Positions 42,401-55,615 of a stretch of DNA of 64,000 nt are shown here, piece after piece. The translations under genes and the position numbers were made by a program. Origin of the DNA: Adiantum capillus-veneris (Eukaryota > Streptophyta > Polypodiopsida > Polypodiales > Pteridaceae); assembly GCA_014529385.2 (NCBI GenBank), contig CM043959.1:896358-960357 (forward strand), given 5' to 3'. Numbering within the stretch: the stretch's first letter is position 1; each line of letters opens with the position of its first letter. The notes below the pieces were generated by a model. That model worked only from the letters and a program-made list of their open reading frames with translations, did not search any database and was not told the DNA's origin.

Positions 42401-43389
42401 CCTTTGCCGACAATCTCACAAGCTTCATCATCTCCCAAGTATACATGCCCAAAATTACCTTTGGTGTAGTCTTGGAAATGTTGCTTGTGTGGTGTCGCAT
42501 GGAATGAAGCCCCGGAATCTACTATCCAGGAATTAGACACATTGTCTAATGAGAGAATTAGAGCATCTTGCTCTACTTTACCTGCCACATTGGCCTCCGA
42601 CGTTGGCTTGTTGTCTTGAGACTCTGTCTCCTTCTTCTTCTTGGACCAGCAATCCTTCTTGACGTGGCCCTTCTTGCCACAGTTCCAACATTCAAGAACT
42701 GACTTTGTGCGTGACTTGCTCCGTCTTGAGCGATCACGACCCTTTTGGTTTTTGAACCTCTCCTTAGGCCTTCCTCTTGTTTCTACTGACAATGCAGCAC
42801 TTGATGATTCTCCTGTGCTTCTCCTTCGCATTTCCTCGCTTAGGAGAACACCCACAACATCATCAAACTTAAGAGTATTTGTGCTAGAAATAGAATTACT
42901 TACAGCCATCACAAGGTTGTCCCAACTATTCGGTAGAGATGATAGTATAAGGAGAGCTCGCACTTCGTCATTGAAATTGATTTTCACTGATCGAAGTTGA
43001 CTTATGTTTGTGTTAAAGTCATTTAGGCGTTTTGCAACTGAACCATTCTCTGCCATCTTTAGATTGAACAAGCGCTTCATAAGAAATACCTTATTGGATG
43101 CCGATGGTTTCTCGTAGAAGTCGTCAAGTGACCTCATCAAGTCCTCCGTGGTCTTCATCTCCGAAACATTGAAGGTCACCGTTGACGCTAAGCTTAACCG
43201 GATTGTTCCCAATGCCTTTCGATCAAGGACAATCCATGCTTCATCTGCCATCGTTGCGGGCTTCTTTGCAAGACCGCCTAGTGGCAAATAGAGGTCCTTC
43301 TGGTAGAGATAGTCTTCAATCTGCATCTTGCAATGTTGGTAGTTTTTACCGTTGAACTTCTCAATCTTGAGCTTCCCTTACTCCGCCAT
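39479..43389 (-). pseudogene. Gag-Pol polyprotein of Copia-2
   Basis: The natural start is ATG 43389, with TAA at 43380-43378 (codon 4). The next ATG is 43326. Gag has KFNGKNYQHCKMQIEDYL and a zinc knuckle CWNCGKKGHVKKDC (about 42690-42650). Protease: WIVDSGASFHATP (about 42530). Integrase: VWHYRLGHMSAKRM, HSDVWGPAS, RSDNGGEY and NGISERMNRTI, with a 10-residue tandem duplication between the last two. After TAA 40890-40888, RT follows: NKWVYKLKEE, VNTAFPHGDLEEEIY (normally VKTAFLHG) and YVDDMLIAS (40440-40429). RNase H (SLSTTEAEYVAMTEASKE, DSQSAIHLAKN) lies after a frameshift near 39826. It makes all proteins for copying and insertion. It is close to intact, but this copy needs trans help. Confidence 0.95.
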
Positions 43390-43462
43390 AACTCCCACTC
43401 AATTTAAGGAATCCTTTCCTTGAGATAATTTAGCTACAAGCAAACCTTGCTCTGATACCAGT

Positions 43463-43547
43463 TGTTAGGAAATAAGACGTAGCTAAATAGATTTTTGAGT
43501 AGATTACTTAATGGAGAGAGATAGATTTCACACACAAGAGATTATAG

Positions 43548-43618
<71 letters not shown>

Positions 43619-44294
43619 CACGATATACGTGGTTCACCCAATGTGGGCTACGTCCACGGGAAAGCAGTCACTCAATGGCTTTAGCACTTCAAAAGAAGAA
43701 GTAGTTTACAAAGGGATTAAACCCTTAATAGAGCTCCCGCCTTGCTTCACTCTCACCACCTCACACTCACCTTGTTGCATCAACTTCACACTATAAAATG
43801 TGTGTAGAAATGGCCTCCTTTTATAAGCCAAAAGGGCTGCCCTCTCTGATGAGAGAGAGCCATGTGTAGCCGCACTTGTGCGAATAAGTCCAAATCGGAC
43901 CCTCCAATCCGCCCATGTGTGGCCGCCCTTGAGAAGACAAGTCCGCTTTTGAATTCGGCCACCAGCCATTGACTTCCGACCACCGGCCACCGGCCATTGG
44001 CTTCCAACCACCGGCAATCGGCCATTGACTACCGGCCACCAGCCAACTGACTGGTTGTTTTCCGACCACTTTCCGGCCGCCATCCGGCCATAATATTCCG
44101 GCGAAAAAAAAAGTCTCGGGGACCTCCGTCCCCGAGGCCTCTAAAGTTGCCCCTGATTCTTATCCGTGAAAATTTTGGTTTCCAATGAGTGATTTTCCTT
44201 CACGCACGATGGCTTCTCCTCATAATGGGGGCCTTACAAATGTGTGCTTTTACCACATAAAATTACAAGGGTAAATCAGGCTCCATACTTAACA
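43463..44294 (-). repeat. 5' LTR of Copia-2
   Basis: 832 bp, same ends as the 3' LTR. It differs mainly by a shorter GA tract (about 43551-43612) and a shorter GGCCGGTGG minisatellite, plus scattered substitutions. The PBS lies directly to its left. Confidence 0.95.
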
Positions 44295-47097
44295 GACGGG
44301 GCAATAGTGGCTTGATTGCACTTCAAAAGGCATATACAAAGGCATGTACTGCCATCACCATGGCCATTTTCAAGAAAAAATACAAAGGGCTTTGACAGGC
44401 ACATTCCTCTGTCAAAGAGCTCCACTTTGCAGGCTCCAGAAGGCACAAAAAAAGCCCCTAATTTGATTTAAAAATGACCTTTATAGTGGGGGGGTCTTCA
44501 ACTTTGGAAACTACCCTTTCATTGGCCCATTTGGCATCTTATTTTAGCATCTTTGGGAGGAGGTAACTACCTTTGGCTCCATTTGCTCTCTCTTGCTCTT
44601 CTTGCACTTGAGGGGGGGTGCAATAGCGACATCGCTATTGCCCCTTGGTATTTTTTATTTTTTAATCTTTCCTTCTCTATTTCACCCTCGGGAAGGCCAC
44701 CCTTTGCGCTGCTCTTTGATTCTTTCTTGACCGCCTTTATCTGGATCCCACTTACCTCTTCTCTCTCCTCCTTCACTTTGGTCCCGGCCTCCCTCCTTGC
44801 CTTTGCCTTTGCTCGGCCGGCCTTGGAATGGCCCTTTGCTTTGCACTTGCCCCGGCTCGGGTGCCCTTTGATCTCTCTCACTCTCTCTCTTGGCACTTGA
44901 CCTCCCGGTTGCTCTGGCCCTCTCTTCATCCCTACGGGATTGTCCTCTTACTTATGCCGGGGAGGGGGGCATTAGCGACATCTCTATTGCCCTCCCTCCT
45001 TAACTCCAGAATATTGGGCCTCCAAGGGCCGGCCGCGGGAACCGAATCCAACAAGCCACCATGTCATCACTATAACCATCGGCTACAGCCTCCTCCTCCA
45101 AAACCTACGCCCTGCGCCACTGGGGCCGCTAACACAACATCGCAAGCCTCCAGAGCAACCACAGGAGCCCGCCATTGCCATAGCTCCAAGGAGTTTTCCC
45201 ACCAATATGATACACCACTACCCACCCATGCCTTGGCTTATATACCCCATCATGCTACGTTCGTCATGAGCATGTGGGACTGACCCGAAACACATGGCGG
45301 CTAGTGGCTCCATGGTCTCGTAAGCCCACAAAAAGATCCTCATTTTTTCACCAAAAGCTTCATTCTTTTTGAACCATTAGGAAAAATATGGACTCTCCAT
45401 GGGCCTTGTAAGAATCCCTAATTTTAAGGAAGTATGTTGTGATTAAGGGAGACAATGGAAATGATGGGGGCTATTTTGGTAGGTCATTTTCTAGCCTTGA
45501 AGCCTAGAAAAGGTGGGGTAAGTAGTGACTAAGAGGCTACCTTCTCTCTCTAGCTTTTCAAAATCTCCTAGAGAAAAGGGGGTGTCATAAAGAGGGAGAG
45601 GGACCCTTGTACAAAAAGAGAACCCCACCTTTCATTTTTTTTAAAAAACTCGGCCAAAAATAAACCCTAAAAATTTGAAATTTATTGAAATTTTCAAAAG
45701 TAGTCATTTCCCCCCAAAAAGTGACCCCAAACCTATTCTAATATCAAAACATCATTTTTTGCCTCCAAAATCCCTTTCTCTCTCTCCATGTCTCCTCTTT
45801 GTCTCTCTCACTCCCCTTCCTCAAAGTAGCCATGCTCACCATAGCCAGGACCTGCTGCATCTCCCTCTTCATCTAAATGCTAAATCCTCCTTCTCACTCT
45901 TACAGAATTTTGCATCCCCCTCTCCATCTACCTGCTAAACCCTCCCTCTCATTCTCACATACTCCTAGATTTGCCTCTTCATCTACCTGCTAAACCCTTC
46001 CTCTCGCTGTCACATTCCTCTCTCCTCTCTTCTTTCTATCCCTGTACCCTCTTCCATTGTTCACTGTCCTCCCTCGAAAATACCAAGTCTACCGTAAGCC
46101 AAGATCTACAACAACTACCTCTTCATCTACCTCCTCAATCTTCCATTTCAATGTCAACGTCCCCTCCCCTGGCCCTACCCCTTCCCTCCCACTCAAATTC
46201 CCCTATCAACCAGGCCCACCCTGATTACAAGCTAATGTAGTTGTCTTCACATCCACCTTTGCCTCTATTGCATCCCACAACACTAATACCCAAATTCTAC
46301 AAGCTATGGAAAAGACTCTAGCATACCCAACTTCTTGCAAGCTATGGAACATAATATTTCTTTTTTTATGTAAGGTGGAGTCACATCACAAACTTTCTAG
46401 TTGAAAGGACACAGAAGGGTGCCCCTGCACCACAGGTGGAAATTCCATAGCCATGAGACAGAGATGGATCCCAAGCATAGGAAGGTCAAGTATGTCAAGC
46501 AATGGCGATGTTACTTTATATAAGGGCACTGGTTTCAAACCTGAGTGTATTTGAGGCAACATTTGAAGAATTTAGATCTGTACTCTATACATGCCGAACA
46601 TGTATCCATAATGCCCAAAGCTATCAACATAGCTTGTACTTTGTAATCTCATAAAATCATGTTTGAGGTGGTCTGCAATGGACATGGTTTTGTAACAAGC
46701 GCTATGGATTTAATATATGAAATCTTTGATCTTGCAAATTATTTTCCATGTAGCAATTTCTTTGAAGATTTGATTCTTACTGAGGGGTTTGATGCTTATA
46801 CAAGTGTGTCACATGAATACAGTAAATTCTTGGTGAATACTAGGGGTTCATAACTAATATAGAAAGTGTTGAACCAATGTTGAGAATTATGCTAGTGGGG
46901 AGGATTACCCATCACTCATAAGCCTGCATCAAGATGGGCCATGTAATTGCATCATGGTAGCATTTCTGAGGCTGCAAAACTATATCAACCAATGCTTCAA
47001 AGGTAGGGGCTAGTTGGTTAGTTTAGGAGAGGAGACAAGGGTGCCTATTCATGCATTGGATGGAAAAGAGGCATGGGATGGGTTTAGAAAACCTTTA

Positions 47098-47100
<3 letters not shown>
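44295..47100. other. Noncoding interval: unclassified repeats
   Basis: No gene recognised. 44620-44641 is a perfect hairpin (GCAATAGCGA, CA, TCGCTATTGC), with a degenerate copy near 44970. 45374-45790 is the inverted partner of 50314-50687. 45780-46200 is C/T-rich. A 64-codon open stretch at 46659-46853 has no recognisable features. Confidence 0.6.
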
Positions 47101-47136
<36 letters not shown>

Positions 47137-47153
47137 CCCCCCCCTCCCCCCCC
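47101..47153. repeat. (CT)n followed by poly-C tract
   Basis: CT tract to about 47133, then two C runs broken by a single T. Confidence 0.95.
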
Positions 47154-47537
47154 CAATATCTCTTTGCTTTCAGCTAGCTAGCCATGTATGATCAATTATT
47201 TTTTGCATAAACTTATAGAGTAGTGTTTTGTACTAATAGAATATTGGCTCCTTTATGGGTAGCTTCTTTAAGAATCAATTATCTCTCTCTGTATCTCTTC
47301 TTTTTGTGCATGTTATGGCCATTTGCTTCAGGTCTGTTTCACTAGGCCTTTGTGAGACTAAAAAGTGTCTTGTACAACCAAGCAAAGCACCCCCTTTTTC
47401 TTTAGAGACCAAAACTAGAGCATACACACTATGGGGCACTATCTTGAAAATCAAAGGGGGGCTTGCAATGCGCCATGGTATGAGATAGCTATTATTGCAT
47501 GGTTGAGTGAAGTTTGAACATCCTGTAGGACCATGTC

Positions 47538-47764
47538 AACCATGCCAAAGCAAGCTGGCACAAATAGAAGGCAAGGCAAGGGATGCATAGGCCTTGGGAG
47601 GCCCAAAGAAAGCCTGCCACAAGGGAGCGCATTTGGGCCTTCCATAGACCTATGGAAGGCCCAAATGCGCTCCCTTGTGGCAGGCTTTCTTTGGGCCTCC
47701 CAAGGCCTATGCACCCCCTGCCTTGCCTCCTACTCTTTGTGCTTGCTTAGTTTTGGGCATGGTG
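47538..47764. repeat. Near-perfect palindrome, arms about 110 bp, 2-nt centre
   Basis: The left arm 47538-47647 and right arm 47650-47764 are reverse complements. The inner 65-70 bp (about 47581-47647 against 47650-47716) show only one or two differences, and the outer parts are imperfect. The centre is CCATAG-AC-CTATGG. Open reading frames on both strands here simply mirror the palindrome. Transcripts from either strand would form a long hairpin. Confidence 0.93.
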
Positions 47765-48061
47765 GCCTTGGGCCTACAAGATAACCATGAACATCCATCC
47801 AAAGAAGCATTTTACAAAACTATAGCTCATATGATATATCTAGAAAAATCAAACTCATCCTCTACTACAAATGGCTATAGATGGCTCACCATGTGCATGA
47901 TGCATTCTCTACTATAGATGGCTCAAAGTATGCATGATGAATACTCAATTAGAAAGCAATCCAAGGAATAACTTGTCTTGGGTTTGATCCATGTATCATG
48001 TCATTTATCCATCATAAGAGTGTATCCTCAATAAAGGGGCAATGCCCTTGAGTTCCAAAAG

Positions 48062-48180
<119 letters not shown>

Positions 48181-48310
48181 AGTTATATATCTTTTTATCT
48201 ATCTTTGTGTTTTTTATCTGCATGTGTATCTATCTATCTATTTATCTATCTATTAATGTATTTATATATATCTATCTGTCTGTCTGTCTGTTTATCCTCC
48301 ATCTATCTAT

Positions 48311-49141
48311 GTACAATATATATCCCCTATCTCTATCTTGTTTGTTTGCTCTCTTTTCTTTATTTTGATTTCATAGTCTGTGCTCCTTGGGGATTTCAAA
48401 GAACACAAGTTTATGGTTGAACTTACACAAATTCATATCAAATACAACATAATAGCATGCCATTGCATTATTGATGGCAAAGGTAGAACGAAGTGTTTGC
48501 ACAATGCCAAGAGGGGATTCATGTGTGTGCTTGCAAACATGAGGGAATATGATTGCTCTATATTTCTTGGATTAGGTTTGAGTGTATTCTTTCAAAAATT
48601 TGAAGTCTGCCAAATATATTGAGATAAACTTTGAGTGCTCATGAACTAAATGTTTGTTCAATGCCAAAGGAGGTTCATGTCTATGCCTGCAACACAAGGA
48701 AATATGATTGCTCTATCTTGCTTAGATTAGTCTTGAGTATGGGATTCTGCTCATACAACAGAAAATGAATCAAACCTAACCTTTGAGGTTAGATGGCTTA
48801 CTAGATCTACATGCAGGCACATTGCAAAGGTGTACTAGCTACCAAAAAATCAATTTACTTGATCAATTCACTTATGAGCACCAAAAATTTGGCAGGAAGC
48901 ACAATACCCATACAAGATTAGATGAAACAAAAATTGATCACAAGCACAACATCATATAGTTGAAGATTAACTAGAGTGGACAAAAATGTAATGAAACAAG
49001 AGTGCTTTCTATTCAAGTAGTTTCATCACAAAGTTTGTAGCTTGGCTACAATAATAGCTTGGGATGTTATGTACTGGATCAAATACATTGAATGGAATAT
49101 AGACTGAGGCAATTGCTATGCTCTTAGCAAGGCTTGTCTCA
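48311..49141. other. Unclassified DNA with a diverged tandem duplication
   Basis: 48495-48590 and 48640-48745 are similar (GTTTG-ACAATGCCAA..., ATATGATTGCTCTAT..., GATTAG-TTTGAGT). An 80-codon open stretch (48380-48622) spans the first copy; I do not recognise it. Confidence 0.5.
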
Positions 49142-49727
49142 TCATTGATAACTCCATGGACCTCCATATCCACAAGTATACACACCAAACAAAGACTTTA
49201 GAATGATCTTCTGATTGGAGAAGTCGCACTTTCCACTTGACACCAAACCAAGTTGAGCCCAAGCATCCACTGCAATAACATCCTGTAATACAAAAAATTG
49301 TGTGTTAGCTACTATAGTTTAAATTAGTATACATTGTTGAGTTATATAGTTTAGTTCTTATCTATAGCATGCACAACCATAAAGGTACCCGAGAGGCATT
49401 CAAGCGGTTGCTTTGCAAGTAAGCTGGATAAAAAAATACGTTCACAAATATCGTTGTCAAAAAATATGAACACATGAAAATTAAAGAGGACACATCCATA
49501 AGATGACTTAGCATTAGACTTACAATGAGGTGCAAATTGGTTTGAAGCTCTCTGCAAGTGGATCTCAGCTACACTGTACACATGTTAAGTGATGGCCGCC
49601 ATTCCGGATTTTGTTTTGAAAGCCACCAGTCTTCACTTCCATTGGCGTTCCAGTATGCCTCGACATTGTACTCCATGAGGACCAACACTGAACGGTTGCA
49701 TGTAGACCCATGAGCCTTGCTAAATAC
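49142..49727 (-). pseudogene. Unrecognised two-exon gene fragment
   Basis: Two minus-strand blocks are joined by good splice signals. Exon a, 49727-49524, is preceded by ...CCCATAG and ends ...CTCATT|GTAAGTC. Exon b, 49282-49142, is preceded by TTTTTTGTATTACAG and ends in TGA. In one frame exon a reads KAHGSTCNRSVLVLMEYNVE, then AYWNANGSEDWWLSKQNPEW and RELQTNLHLI. Exon b reads DVIAVDAWAQLGLVSSGKCD to FGVYTCGYGGPWSYQ. Several Cys and Trp suggest a secreted folded domain. One TAG interrupts exon a (CTV-stop-LRSTC, probably from CAG). No family recognised; there may be more exons upstream. The intron (49523-49283) is of ordinary plant length. Confidence 0.45.
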
Positions 49728-51494
49728 CTATGGGATCCATTCCACCTTCGAGCTCTTTGTGTTGTGCAGTATGACCTTTTGTATCTCCAACTTGGGCCGT
49801 CTATGCGTGGTATGGGTGGACGTGCTTGGGAAGAGATCGGGTGGCCACACAGTAGAGAGAGATTGGGAAGGGGGAGGAGGGTGAGGGTTGGAGAGAAGGA
49901 TAGTGAGGTCTACATAGTACAGAGAGAATGAAGGGGAGAAAGGGAGAGATAGAGAGGGTGGGGAGTGAGCTTTTGGCTATAGTGGGATAGTGATGAGCTT
50001 TGGCCTATGGTGGGATGCATTGTGGAGAATGGAGGGGTGATGGGAGGGAGAGCTAGAGAGGATGGAGAGTGAGCATTTGGCTATGGTGGGGTTGACTATA
50101 GAGAGAGTGAGGAGAGGGAGGGGGGACAACTGAAGAGGAGGATAATGATGAGCTTTGGGCTATGGTGGGCTACACAACACAGAGAGAATGGAGGGGGGAG
50201 GGGAGGGAGAGCTAGAGAAGATGGAGAGTGAGCTTTTGGCTATGGTGGGGTTGACTGCAGAGAGAGAGAGAGTGAGGGGAGGGGAGGGGAGGGGGCAGGG
50301 GAGAGAAGATTGTGGGAGAGAGAGAGAGGGAATTTGGAGAGAAAAAGTGACTTTTTGATGTTTGGTTATGTTTTTGGCAATTTTGGAGGGGAAATGGTCA
50401 TTTTTTAGACTTTTCAAAAATTTCAAATTGTTAGGGTTTTTTGACTTGCGCAATTTTTCTTTTGGGGTCCCTTTTTGTCAAGGGTCCCTCTCTAGGCTTT
50501 ATGACACCTCTTTCCCTAGTCCACCTTCCCTTCTCTCTAGGAATCAAGCATTGAAGAGGGGGACAAATAGGCTGCCCCCCTATCTCTCCTTAGGCTATAG
50601 GTGATATCCCCAGAGCCCTCTCATTGGTCCTCCACTAACCCTTCCCTAATCAAAAGGGCCCTAAGAGAGTCCATATTTTTCCTAATGCCTGCTTGATCAA
50701 CTGTCATCCGGTGCTCAAGGGTCCCATGGTCATATGGTAAAGATCCATCAAAACCCCGCATTCCAGACTTTGAGCGTACATAACGGCTCCGCAAATAGAC
50801 TTCGTCGTGGCCTTCAACGGAGCACCCCAAACTGGATCTGGCCCATTCACCACAAACTGCCAACTTGGATCGGTCATTTCTCCATGCTCCGACCTCAGAT
50901 TCACATGCCGTCGATTCCAAATAGCTCCACATAGTGCATACCATCACCGAGAACCTTGGCAAGGCCATAAAGATGCCAGATGGCCCAACTTCTGATGTGG
51001 GCAAGTGGGCTCAAACCTGGCCCGCGAAAAATCTTCAAATAGCCATAACTTGCCAACTTGAGCTCCGATCCGCAATTCGAGAAAACATGCATGCTCTATA
51101 ATTTGATCTCTACACATGTATCCACTGATATCCACCCGGGCCACCTGTCCCCAGCTGCCGTGCCCGTCGGAGACCTGCTAAACCTTCTATCTTTACACTT
51201 CAATATCTCGCACATCGTGGATCCGTTTGATGAACCGTCTGGACCGGCTTCTAGAGCACATTGAACACTACATTCCAGAGCAGTGACTTGGCACTTCGAA
51301 TACTTTCACCTGCTATCCCAATTGGACCATCTTGAAGCTTTTTTAGCCTAAAAAGCTGCATTGAGCATACATCTCCGCTTTCCTTTGGCTACCCAGGCCC
51401 TTGGTACCTGCCCTAGCCTTATACACTGCACCTGCCTGCATCCTTCGCTTGGCATATACCACTTTCCAGCACGGACCAACTTTGGTTGCACCAT
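49728..51494. other. Noncoding interval: G/A-rich repeats and inverted copy of 45.4 kb sequence
   Basis: 49830-50340 is G/A-rich with repeated TGAGCTTTTGGCTATGGTGG-like units. 50314-50687 is the inverted relative of 45374-45790. 50700-51480 is mixed-composition DNA in which I see no gene. Confidence 0.6.
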
Positions 51495-51782
51495 CGGCAT
51501 CGCGTGACTTGATCGTCTTTCTTCTTTGTCGATGATGTCGATTCCTTCGTTTTTTAAATTTTTGGTGGGTACGTATGACGTGCGTGTGCTTTTTTTGAAC
51601 ATGTGCATGGGTGTAGGAGTGTGTGCTCTATTTGTGATCGTGTGAGGGTGTGGGCGTTGTGAGTATGTGCGTATGTATGTGGGGATGGTGTGTGTGTGTG
51701 TGTGTAGGTGTGTGTGTATGTATCGAGAGAGTGCGTGCGTGGAAACGAGAAAGAGAAGGAGTATTTTTATTATACATATATA

Positions 51783-51821
<39 letters not shown>

Positions 51822-52117
51822 AATATATGTCATTTTTTTTTCTACGCAGGCTGGGGCGATGGTGTGTGAGCTTGTGAGGGGGGGGGGGGGGGGGGGTGGG
51901 GGTGTGTGTGTGAGAGAGATGGATGGCTCGGCTGCGCCTGTGGGCTGACGAGGGGAGAGAGACGCAAAGAGGCCAGGAGCGAGATGGGGTGAGAGTGTTT
52001 AGGGGGTGGGGGTGAGAGAGGTGGGGTGTGTGTGTGGGTGTGAATAGGAGAGAGAGAGAGAGAGAGAGAGATAGGCCTCTATGATGGGTGGCCTGCGGGT
52101 TTGACAAGCGAGCGCGT

Positions 52118-52989
<872 letters not shown>

Positions 52990-53119
52990 GTGAGAGAAGG
53001 GTCAGCCCACTGTAGGCAAACAAAGGGGGGGGGGGGGGGTTGGTGAGGTGGCGAGAGAGTGTGTGAGGGGAGGGTGGTATGGCGTCCCGTCGGGCAGGAG
53101 TATGGACGAGAGAGAGAGA

Positions 53120-53920
53120 TGTTAAGTATGGAGCCTGATTTACCCTTGTAATTTTTTGTGGTAAAAGCGCACATTTGTAAGGCCCCCAGTATGAGGAGAA
53201 GCCATCGTGCATGAAGAAAAATCACTCACCGGAAACCAAAATTTTCACGGACAAGAATCAGGGGCAACTTTAGAGGCTTTTTTCTCGCCGGAATATTCCT
53301 TTTCACCGGAATATTATGGCCGGACGGCGGCCGAAAAGTGGTCAGAAAACAACCGGTCGGTTGACTGGTGGCCGGTAGTCAATGGCCGATGGGCGGTGGT
53401 CGGAAGTCAATGGACGGTGGCCGGTGGTCGGAAGTCAATGGCCGGTGGCCGGTGACCGAATTCAATGGCTGGTGGCCGAATTCAAAAGCGGACTTGTCTT
53501 CTCAAGGGCGGCCACACATGGGCGGATTGAAGGGTCCGATTTGGACTTATTCGCACAAGGGCGGCTACACATGGCTCTCTCTCATAAGAGAGGGCAACCC
53601 TTTTGGCCTATAAAAGGAGGCCATTTCTACACACATTTCATAGTGTGAAGTTGATGCAACAAGGTGAGTGTGAGGTGGTAAGAGTGAAGCAAGGCGGGAG
53701 CTCTATCAAGGGTTTAATCCCTTTGTAAACTACTTCTTCTTTTGAAGTGCTAAAGCCATTGAGTGGTTGCTTTCCCGTGGACGTAGCCCACATTGGGTGA
53801 ACCACATATATCGTGTGTACTCTCTCTCTCTCTCTACTCTATAATCTCTTGTGTGTGAAATCTATCTCTCCCCATTAAGTAATCTACTCAAAAATCTATT
53901 TAGCTACGTCTTATTTTCTA

Positions 53921-53923
<3 letters not shown>
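53120..53923 (+). mobile_element. Solo LTR of the Copia-2 family
   Basis: Starts TGTTAAGTATGGAGCC and ends TTATTTTCTAATA (the usual ...CTAACA end is mutated). Plus orientation. It contains the GGCCGGTGG minisatellite and only a short CT tract. Both flanks are GA repeat, so the TSD (AGAGA/GGAGA) is only approximate. Confidence 0.9.
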
Positions 53924-53971
<48 letters not shown>

Positions 53972-54255
53972 CTAATATGAATAATGGAAGAGAGAGAGGA
54001 AGACTCTTGTAAAAGCATGGCGGCCCGCCAATGGAAGAAAAACAAGAGGCATCTTGTTTTATGTGCCCATTGGGTTAGACGACACAAAAACAGGATAAGA
54101 GAGAGATGGTGGGTTGGCGGAGCCGAGCAGGAGAGAGAGAGAGGGACTTTTGTCCTCTGGTGATAATGGAGGGGGGTGTGGCCAAACTGGTGGTGGCCCG
54201 TTGTGGGCAAGCATAGAAGGGGGGGTGGTGAATGTTAAAAACAATGTTTTTAATC

Positions 54256-55517
54256 CTTTTGGGTTTTTATTATCTTCTAGAGAGTCTTGACTTGATAATT
54301 AACCCTCTTTCATACATTGATTTCCTGGGAATAGATAGAGCAAGTTTGACATCCTCTTTGTCATCCCTTTCTTGGAAGGCATCAACTTCATTGTTGTCGT
54401 ATAAACCTTTTTTGGCATTCTACTTTTTCCTGACCATATCGCAAAGATACCATAAAAAGGGGGACAAAGTATTAGGAAGATGCAAGATAAAAGATCAGAA
54501 GAAGTCCCAAAGGAGGTGATGGAGGTGTTACTTTCTTGCATGAAGGGGCCTTATCACGTTGTATGGGACCAAGGAAATGTTGGACATAAACGCCTGCATG
54601 GCACGATGGAGAGGCTAGCCAATAATAGCAATAAATCCTATCACATCGTTTGGCACACAATTGCTACATTGGAAACTTTGCCTACAAAATGGGATATGGG
54701 GCTTGTTTGATTGCAAGAAGAGGTGTTGTTACATCATTTAGGATTGTGGCAAGGCTTGGAGTAGGGGATTGCACGACACAAGGAGATCACCTGGTTGGCA
54801 AAATGCACCTAATTTTCTTATCGTGCAGGCTCGAAAGAGTAAGGGGTTTTAAAGTAAGAATGGAAAACACAACATTGCAGAAAGTGTGATGCAATAGGGG
54901 GTATACATGGAAAAAATACGGGGTGCAACTGCATCATTTGGATTTTTACAAGAGGTGAAAATGACATCACAAAGCCGCACAAAAGTTTATATAGGTCCGT
55001 TATGACTGTTGGAATATAGATGTTGATGCCATATGGAACCAATGAGGTGTCATGTGGCATCAATGTCTATATTCCAACAGTCATAATGGACCCATAAGAG
55101 GGGTTTGATATCATTTGTTACAATTTTGATTTCCCAAGGCATTACATCAAGCCTAACACCATCTTCCATTATTCTACAAGGAGTCTTACCAAACGGCGAG
55201 CGAACATTCTCGAGGAAAGAAAAAACCGAGCGCCTTTCTCCCAAACACTGAGCTTTGTTATTAGTAGCCAGAAAACATCTTTATTTTGTTGTTTAATGAG
55301 CAACGAGAAGGAAGATCAACATATATTGAGAGCACACACAATGAGGAGAGAGATATGAAGGGTCATAAAGAGAAAAATATGAACAATCATAATTTTCGTA
55401 TGCACATGCATATCTTCTCCATGTCTCTCCTAGCCTTGTGTTCATTACTTGCACATATCTTCTCCATCTCTCTTGTACTCTTCACAACATGCCTCTCTCG
55501 AGCGCATGGCACCGCTG
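54256..55517. other. No gene recognised; contains hairpin 54994-55092
   Basis: Several short open stretches show no recognisable motifs. A 42-bp-arm hairpin lies in the middle. Confidence 0.6.
54994..55092. repeat. Hairpin: 42-bp arms, 14-nt loop
   Basis: The arms 54994-55036 and 55051-55092 pair with four or five mismatches. Weaker pairing extends outward to about 54960 and 55125, as in a short foldback element (MITE) or a young miRNA-like locus. Confidence 0.88.

Positions 55518-55615
<98 letters not shown>

Larger units (their letters stand above)
38541..44294 (-). mobile_element. Copia-2: complete Ty1/copia element, TSD GACGG
   Basis: 5754 bp on the minus strand: 5' LTR 43463-44294, PBS TGGTATCAGAGC (about 43449-43460), gag-pol 43389-39479, polypurine tract AAGTGGGAGATT (about 39419-39430), 3' LTR 38541-39418. 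GACGG flanks both ends (38536-38540 and 44295-44299). Lesions are few: TAA at codon 4 of gag, one TAA between integrase and RT, one frameshift near 39826 and a 30-bp duplication in integrase. A solo LTR of the same family is at 53120-53923. Confidence 0.96.

Noticed and set aside
46659-46853. 64-codon ORF as part of a PPR-like gene
   Set aside because: I looked for PPR spacing and motifs in the surrounding kilobase and found none that hold.
47451-47784. ORFs on both strands of the palindrome
   Set aside because: They mirror each other because of the inverted repeat; no motif.
49142-49727. Assignment to RNase T2 (KAHGSTC resembles the KHGTC motif)
   Set aside because: The rest of the sequence does not follow the T2 pattern, so it is left unassigned.
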